A stretch of 64,000 nt of DNA from Chlorobium sp. (GTDB taxonomy: Bacteria; Bacteroidota; Chlorobiia; Chlorobiales; Chlorobiaceae), in the NCBI GenBank assembly GCA_005862225.1, contig SZXV01000008.1, positions 1 to 64,000 on the forward strand, read 5' to 3'. A program made the position numbers and the translations under genes. Below the pieces are notes generated by a model. The model was not told the DNA's origin. It was given only the letters and a program-made list of their open reading frames with translations, and did not search any database. Of the stretch, positions 60,201 through 64,000 are shown piece by piece (position 1 is the stretch's first letter; every line of letters begins with the position of its first letter).

Positions 60201-62106
60201 CTTTCACGACATGATGGGCGATGCCACACACTACAAAGCCTTCGACGGAATTTGCCTCACCGACACCTTTCAGCTCGGCGAAACCGATGCCAGCACCGTC
60301 CTCTTTTCAGAGATGTTCCCGCAGAACTCCGAGCGGGTATCAGCGCAGAAGAAGACCCCCTTGCGGGTCATTATCGGCAACCCGCCCTACTCCGTCGGCC
60401 AGAAATCCGCCAACGACAATGCGCAGAATCAGAGCTATACAACGCTTGATGGGCGGATTGCGGCCACCTACGCCGCCGCATCAAATGCAACATTACAGAA
60501 CTCGCTCTACGACTCCTACATCAAGGCATTCCGCTGGTCAACCGACCGGCTTGACCCCAAGAATGGCGGCATTATCGCCTTTGTCTCAAACGGTGCTTGG
60601 CTTGATGGCAACAGCACTGACGGACTCCGTCAATGCCTGCAAAAAGAGTTCTCCAGCATCTGGGTTTTCAACCTGAGAGGCAACCAGCGCACCAGTGGAG
60701 AACTTTCCCGAAAAGAGGGCGGCAAGATCTTTGGTTCCGGCTCCCGTACACCCATAGCCATTACCCTGCTGGTGAAGAATCCCGGCAAGCCCGCAGGCAA
60801 AGCCACCATCCACTATGTCGATATCGGCGACTACCTCAACCGCGATGAGAAGCTTGCCACCATCAGCAAATACCGTTCAATTGGCAATCCCGAAATGCCC
60901 TGGCAGACCCTGCAGCCCAATGAACATGGGGATTGGCTAAACCAGCGTAATGATCTCTTTGAGACTTTTATTCCGATTGGAGACAAGGATGACAAAAAAG
61001 CGAAAACCTTCTTTGTCCCGTTATATTCCAATGGAGTAAAAACACAGCGGGATGCCTGGTGCTATAATTCATCGAGATATCAACTTGAACGCAATATTCG
61101 TTCAACAATAGACTTTTACAACGAGCAACAAGAGACATTTCAGCAAGCAAAACGATCACAGCCGCATCTTACGGCAAAAGATTTTCTCTCCTATGACTCA
61201 ACAAAAATAAGCTGGACACGGGCACTGGAACGAAATGCTGAGAAAGGGAATCGACACAATTATACAACCGGTGAAATTGTGACGGCTTACTATCGGCCAT
61301 ATTTCAAGCGAAATCTTTATTACTCCCGTTTTCTAAATGAAGAAATTGGATTGATTCCCAAGCTTTTTCCAACAGCCAATAGTAAAAATCTGGTGATTTG
61401 TGTTTCAGGAATCGGAGCGAGCAAGGATTTCTCTTTACTTATCACAGATTGTATCCCTGATTTACAGCTTCAATTTAACGGACAATGCTTCCCTCTCCAC
61501 TACTACGAAGAGCGCCAGAAATCCAGCCCGACACTCTTTGACGCAGCCACAGAAAACGAGCAGATCCGCCGCGACGGCCTCTCAGGCTTCATCCTCGAAC
61601 GCGCACAAAGCATGTACGGCAGCCGCGTCACCAAAGAGGATCTCTTCTACTACGTTTACGGCCTCCTCCACAGCCCCGAATACCGCACCCGCTTTGCCAA
61701 CGACCTGAAAAAGATGCTTCCTCGCATTCCTCTTGTCGAAGAGCCCCGTGACTTCTGGGGCTTCAGTAAAGCAGGCCGCCAGCTCGCCCACCCCACCTCA
61801 ACTACGAAATCGTCCCACCCTCCCAGGAGGTCACCGTCACCGGCGCCGAAACAGGCCACTTCACCGTCGAAAAAATGCGCTTCCCCAAAAAAGGAGAGAA
61901 AGACACCATCATCTACAACAGCTCCATCACCATCCAGAACATCCCCGCCAAAGCCTACGACTACACCGTCAACGGCAAAAGCGCCATCGAATGGATCATG
62001 GAACGCTACCAATTCACCACCCACAAAGAAAGCAATATCACCAACAACCCCAACGACTGGTCAAAAGAGGTTGGAAATCCCCGCTATATTCTTGATTTGC
62101 TACTGA
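57280..62106 (+). CDS. Type ISP-like single-chain restriction-modification enzyme, frameshifted near its end
   Basis: One polypeptide with nuclease, translocase and methyltransferase, like LlaGI/LlaBIII. An Mrr-type nuclease lies at the N-terminus, with D65 and Q79-C-K81 in GIDLVALTREGDYWAIQCK. Helicase motifs are CGTGKT (K207), DEAH (342-345) and MTATPR. The N6-adenine methyltransferase has motif I DPFTGTGTF from D923 and motif IV NPPY (1034-1037). The target-recognition region follows. After about residue 1503 the frame turns into a Pro/Ser/Thr-rich stretch that is not protein-like; the true tail continues in another frame to 62174. GC content is higher than in the earlier part of the window. 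Unless the enzyme tolerates this tail or the frame is restored, it may be inactive or switched off. Confidence 0.93.
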   Translation: MTFQTLLTKYRQHSFSERDKGDRFERLMQAYLKTDPKYAYRFRHVWLWNEFSGRKDLGGTDTGIDLVALTREGDYWAIQCKCFDAAATIDKQAVDSFLSTSSREFKNDNQQTAAFSQRLWISTTNKWGPNANEAIKNQNPPVTRINLYDLEHSPVDWASLEQGITGEQARTAKKEIRPHQQTAIDNAHEHFTTADRGKLIMACGTGKTFTSLRIAENETEGKGLILFLVPSIALLGQTLREWTADAREPINPLCICSDPKITRKHARNDDNDSTSVLDLALPATTDVATIVRQFRQLHEAEKAGMTVVFSTYQSIEVIAQAQQELLTAAEPTYGIFDLIICDEAHRTTGVTLTDEDSSAFIKVHDNSFIKAKKRLYMTATPRLYSDDSKAKAAQSDALLCSMDDPSLYGDEIYRIGFGEAVERDLLADYKVLILTLSDADITPAVQNAISNQEHEINADDASKLIGCINALSKQILGDAGVLKSSDPEPMRRAVAFCQTIKVSQKITSNFNSTTELYLNSLPEEKREQMVSLSSKHIDGTMSAPERDELLGWLQAPSEANECRVLTNVRCLSEGVDVPTLDAVLFLSARNSSVDVVQSVGRVMRKAPGKKYGYIIIPIVVPSDIDPARALDDNERYKVVWSVLNALRAHDDRFNATVNKIELNRHRPEQILVGRPDHGNYGDGGAEGLVSSGDGANDPATAYGNATENSRQQLAMQFQQLQSVFFARLVQKVGDRRYWEQWAKNVAEIAQRQAERINRLIKADGEHKRAFQEFLGGLRQNINPSITEQEAVEMLSQHVITKPVFEALFKGYSFVQNNPISVSMQKMLDLLEAQTIQEDFDTLQKFYESVRMRAADIDNAAGKQRIIIELYDKFFKTAFPKMVEKLGIVYTPVEVVDFIIHSVNDLLKKEFGRTLADENVHILDPFTGTGTFITRLLQSGLIGPDELEHKYQKEIHANEIVLLAYYIAAVNIENAFHDMMGDATHYKAFDGICLTDTFQLGETDASTVLFSEMFPQNSERVSAQKKTPLRVIIGNPPYSVGQKSANDNAQNQSYTTLDGRIAATYAAASNATLQNSLYDSYIKAFRWSTDRLDPKNGGIIAFVSNGAWLDGNSTDGLRQCLQKEFSSIWVFNLRGNQRTSGELSRKEGGKIFGSGSRTPIAITLLVKNPGKPAGKATIHYVDIGDYLNRDEKLATISKYRSIGNPEMPWQTLQPNEHGDWLNQRNDLFETFIPIGDKDDKKAKTFFVPLYSNGVKTQRDAWCYNSSRYQLERNIRSTIDFYNEQQETFQQAKRSQPHLTAKDFLSYDSTKISWTRALERNAEKGNRHNYTTGEIVTAYYRPYFKRNLYYSRFLNEEIGLIPKLFPTANSKNLVICVSGIGASKDFSLLITDCIPDLQLQFNGQCFPLHYYEERQKSSPTLFDAATENEQIRRDGLSGFILERAQSMYGSRVTKEDLFYYVYGLLHSPEYRTRFANDLKKMLPRIPLVEEPRDFWGFSKAGRQLAHPTSTTKSSHPPRRSPSPAPKQATSPSKKCASPKKERKTPSSTTAPSPSRTSPPKPTTTPSTAKAPSNGSWNATNSPPTKKAISPTTPTTGQKRLEIPAIFLICY

Positions 62107-62174
62107 GCGTCATCAATGTGAGCGTGAAGACGGTGGAGATTGTTGAGGGGTTGCCGGAGTTGAGGTTTGAATAG
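61791..62174 (+). other. Out-of-frame C-terminal segment of the Type ISP enzyme
   Basis: From about 61797 the frame that reads LNYEIVPPSQEVTVTGAETG, VEKMRFPKKGEKDTI, NIPAKAYDYTVNGKSAIEW, MERYQ and GNPRYILDLLLSVINVSVKTV is the family's usual C-terminus. Adding one base near the C4 run at 61791-61794 joins it to the upstream frame. The complete enzyme would be about 1631 residues. Confidence 0.85.
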
Positions 62175-62217
62175 GATAATATTGTGCTATCGAATAATAA
62201 CATAAATAGTTATAGGA

Positions 62218-63279
62218 ATGGCAAATCAAGAGCATCTCCATATATTGAAACAAGGCGTTGAAGTCTGGAATAAGTGGCGAGAAAACAATCCTTTGATTAT
62301 TCCTGATCTTACATATGCATATCTAAGAAAAGCTAATCTTGTAAAAGTCAACTTCGAAAGAGCTAATCTTTTAGAAATGAATCTTTCAGAATCGGATCTT
62401 AGTAATGCAAATCTTTATGAAGCTAATCTTTCAATTGCTAATCTAAATAGAATAAATCTTTCAGATGCTGACTGCTATGGAGTGAATTTTTATAAAACAA
62501 ACCTTTCAGATGCAGACTTTAGTGGATCAAATCTCGAAAGAGCCAATTTTTTAGATACTAAACTTTTTAACGCTACTCTATATAAATCGAACCTTTCAGA
62601 TGCTCACTTCGAAAGAGCTAAGCTTAAAAAAACCGATTTTTTTCAAGCAATACTTTCTGGTACCACATTTGAAGATATTGATCTAAGTACAGTTGTAGGA
62701 TTAGATTCAATTATTCATTATGGCCCATCCACAATAGGAGTAGATACGATTTATAAGTCCAACGGAAATATCCCAGAAGTATTTCTTCGTGGCTGCGGTC
62801 TGCCAGATGAATTTATTGAATATATCCCCTCCCTAACCGGCAAAGGCATCGAATACTATTCCTGCTTCATCAGTTACAGCCACAGGGATGAAGAATTTGC
62901 AAAGCGAGTGCATAACGACTTGCAGGCAAAAGGTGTCCGCTGCTGGTTTGCCCCGCATGACATGAAAATCGGCGACAAAATACGAGCAACCATCGACGAC
63001 TCAATCCGCCTTCATGACAAGCTGCTCCTGATTCTATCGGAACACTCAGTACAAAGCGACTGGGTTGAACATGAAGTCGAGCATGCCCTCGACCTCGAAA
63101 GAGAACGTAAAAAAACCAGTCTCTTTCCAGTACGAATTGATGACGCAATCATGGACAGCACAACCGGATGGTCCGGAAACGTGAAACGCCAGCGGCACAT
63201 AGGCGACTTCACCCAGTGGAAACAGCACGACACCTACCAGGGAGCATTCGACCGCCTCTTGCGGGATTTGAAAGCCTGA
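62218..63279 (+). CDS. Pentapeptide-repeat protein with C-terminal TIR domain
   Basis: 353 residues, probably cytosolic. Residues ~28-160 form a right-handed quadrilateral helix of pentapeptides (ANLLEMNLSESDLSNANLYE; units of the A(D/N)LxxX form). A conserved linker follows (PSTIGVDTIYKSNGNIPEVFLRGCG). From residue 214 comes a TIR domain, YYSCFISYSHRDEEFAKRVH, with CWFAPHDMKIGDKI and the WVEHE motif, whose E286 is at the position of the NADase catalytic Glu. TIR domains in bacteria often deplete NAD in antiphage systems; the pentapeptide part could bind a partner or mimic DNA. It lies 43 bp after the RM gene, in the same direction. GGA sits just before the ATG. Confidence 0.9.
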   Translation: MANQEHLHILKQGVEVWNKWRENNPLIIPDLTYAYLRKANLVKVNFERANLLEMNLSESDLSNANLYEANLSIANLNRINLSDADCYGVNFYKTNLSDADFSGSNLERANFLDTKLFNATLYKSNLSDAHFERAKLKKTDFFQAILSGTTFEDIDLSTVVGLDSIIHYGPSTIGVDTIYKSNGNIPEVFLRGCGLPDEFIEYIPSLTGKGIEYYSCFISYSHRDEEFAKRVHNDLQAKGVRCWFAPHDMKIGDKIRATIDDSIRLHDKLLLILSEHSVQSDWVEHEVEHALDLERERKKTSLFPVRIDDAIMDSTTGWSGNVKRQRHIGDFTQWKQHDTYQGAFDRLLRDLKA

Positions 63280-63293
63280 CGCTCTGATATTTG

Positions 63294-63398
63294 TGCCGAG
63301 GGAACGCTCATAACGACGTAAACTTTGGAGAGTGGTTCACTGAGTCCCAGCTTTATTCAGTATCCTTGTTTTATGCCGAGCTGGAGCTCGGCGTTCCC
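63294..63398. repeat. Hairpin and inverted-repeat element after the TIR gene
   Basis: GCCGAGCTGGAGCTCGGC (63375-63392) is a near-perfect palindrome. GGGAACGC (63300-63307) and GCGTTCCC (63391-63398) are inverted, and TGCCGAG occurs at 63294 and 63374. This looks like a small interspersed repeat or MITE-like element. No coding is supported in 63280-63537. Confidence 0.45.
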
Positions 63399-63537
63399 AG
63401 GGGGGATGCGGGATTTTATGGCTTGAATGCTTATAATTGAAACATTGGATATTGATGCCTTGAAAAAAGCCCTTGTAGCCAAAAACTGACATCATCAGCT
63501 TCCCGAATCACAGCAACTCAATATTTCAATATCAGAT

Positions 63538-64000
63538 ATGACGATTGAGCGTTCTGGTTCCTTTTCTTGTCACCGATTTTTGGATGAAGCCGGAGACACC
63601 ACGTTTTACGGAAAAGGGAAAATCCCTGTTATTGGAAATGCCGGTGCTTCGTATTGCTTTATGCTCGGCATGCTCAAAATTAATGAGCCGCTTGATGCTG
63701 TACGAAAAAAAGTTGTTGAACTCCAACAATCAATCGCTGCCGATGCATATTTTGCCGGAATTCCGAGCATCGAAAAGAAAAAATCATCATACGGCTATTT
63801 TCTTCATGCAAAAGATGACCTGCCTGAAGTCAGAAAACTGGCGTTCGACCTCATTAAAGGAATTGACTGTAGTTTTGAAGCTGTCATCGGCAGAAAAATT
63901 CCGCACTTGTATGAAAGCAAACATAATGGCAAAGAGGCTGAATTCTATGCTGATCTGCTTTCACATTTACTCAAACACAATCTGAATGAACACGATAAGC
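63538..64000 (+). CDS. DUF3800-family protein (partial, C-terminus outside window)
   Basis: An open frame from ATG 63538 to the right edge reads MTIERSGSFSCHRFLDEAGDTTFYGKG, then VIGNAGASYCFMLGMLKI and IEAVIGRK-like segments (CSFEAVIGRKIPHLYE). The N-terminal FLDEAGD acidic motif is the mark of DUF3800, an RNase H-like fold of unproven function, common next to restriction-modification and phage-defence genes. 154 codons are visible. A frame at 63545 on the same strand is only its shadow. Confidence 0.8.
   Translation, partial: MTIERSGSFSCHRFLDEAGDTTFYGKGKIPVIGNAGASYCFMLGMLKINEPLDAVRKKVVELQQSIAADAYFAGIPSIEKKKSSYGYFLHAKDDLPEVRKLAFDLIKGIDCSFEAVIGRKIPHLYESKHNGKEAEFYADLLSHLLKHNLNEHDK

Noticed and set aside
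63427-63492. Short frame reading MLIIETLDIDALKKALVAKN before the DUF3800 gene
   Set aside because: Too short, no ribosome site and no known family; may be chance.
63545-63985. 146-codon plus-strand frame at the right end
   Set aside because: The frame starting at 63538 carries the DUF3800 motif FLDEAGD; this one is its shadow.
1-64000. CRISPR array or cas genes
   Set aside because: No regularly spaced direct repeats and no Cas motifs were seen on either strand.

Overview
The window comes from a green sulfur bacterium (Chlorobiales; genus not determinable here). The case rests on a bciA-type 8-vinyl reductase for chlorophyllide next to cobT-cobS, a radical-SAM protein of the BchQ/BchR type that methylates bacteriochlorophyll side chains, Gram-negative envelope genes (lpxD, TolC, a two-partner secretion pair), and the mixture of housekeeping genes. 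Most of the window is moderate in GC; the last 10 kb is visibly different in composition and content.

Layout. 1-5001 (minus): a two-partner secretion locus, with the TpsB transporter upstream of a very long TpsA exoprotein that runs off the left edge. 5431-9000: a PPP-type phosphatase, then bciA-cobT-cobS on the minus strand. 9553-19653 (plus): an amino acid permease, a short-chain dehydrogenase, tmk, a sugar-phosphatase-like HAD protein, a 1054-residue fusion of beta-phosphoglucomutase and a GH65 phosphorylase, queA, ispD, tRNA-Met(CAU), tRNA-Gly(CCC) and a MenI-like thioesterase. 19771-21180: the radical-SAM protein, ending at a bidirectional terminator. 21223-31117 (minus): aspS, dnaX, yihY, a UMF1-type transporter, purQ, purS, pssA, panB and a lipoate-ligase-family gene. 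31244-38859 (plus): ddl, a TPR protein, then a TolC/MacA/ABC-ATPase/two-permease export operon, followed at once by a stranded fragment of an OmpA-type domain. 39114-44739: an NTF2-like protein, a Nif11-like small protein, lpxD, prs, rplY, an orphan OppC-type permease and a small hypothetical. 44973-46674: a frameshifted arsM divergent from a TetR regulator with palindromic candidate operators between them. 46728-52976: comEC, metF, lysA, rpmG, tRNA-Leu(CAG), a coiled-coil zinc-ribbon protein and the RNase P RNA. 53036-56665: a giant FAD/FeS oxidase.

56700-64000 looks like a small defence island: an addiction-module antitoxin with no intact toxin, a single-chain Type ISP-like restriction-modification enzyme whose last ~125 codons are out of frame, a pentapeptide-repeat/TIR protein, and the start of a DUF3800 protein cut by the right edge. 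The pentapeptide-TIR protein is the best candidate for a poorly described defence effector.

Four genes deserve attention because their reading frame is not simple: dnaX (a ten-A slippery run giving gamma and tau), arsM (one base missing in an A4 run), the Type ISP enzyme (one base missing in a C4 run) and the antitoxin (homologous N-terminal codons upstream of the first possible start). The first is probably programmed; the others could be decay, phase variation or assembly error.
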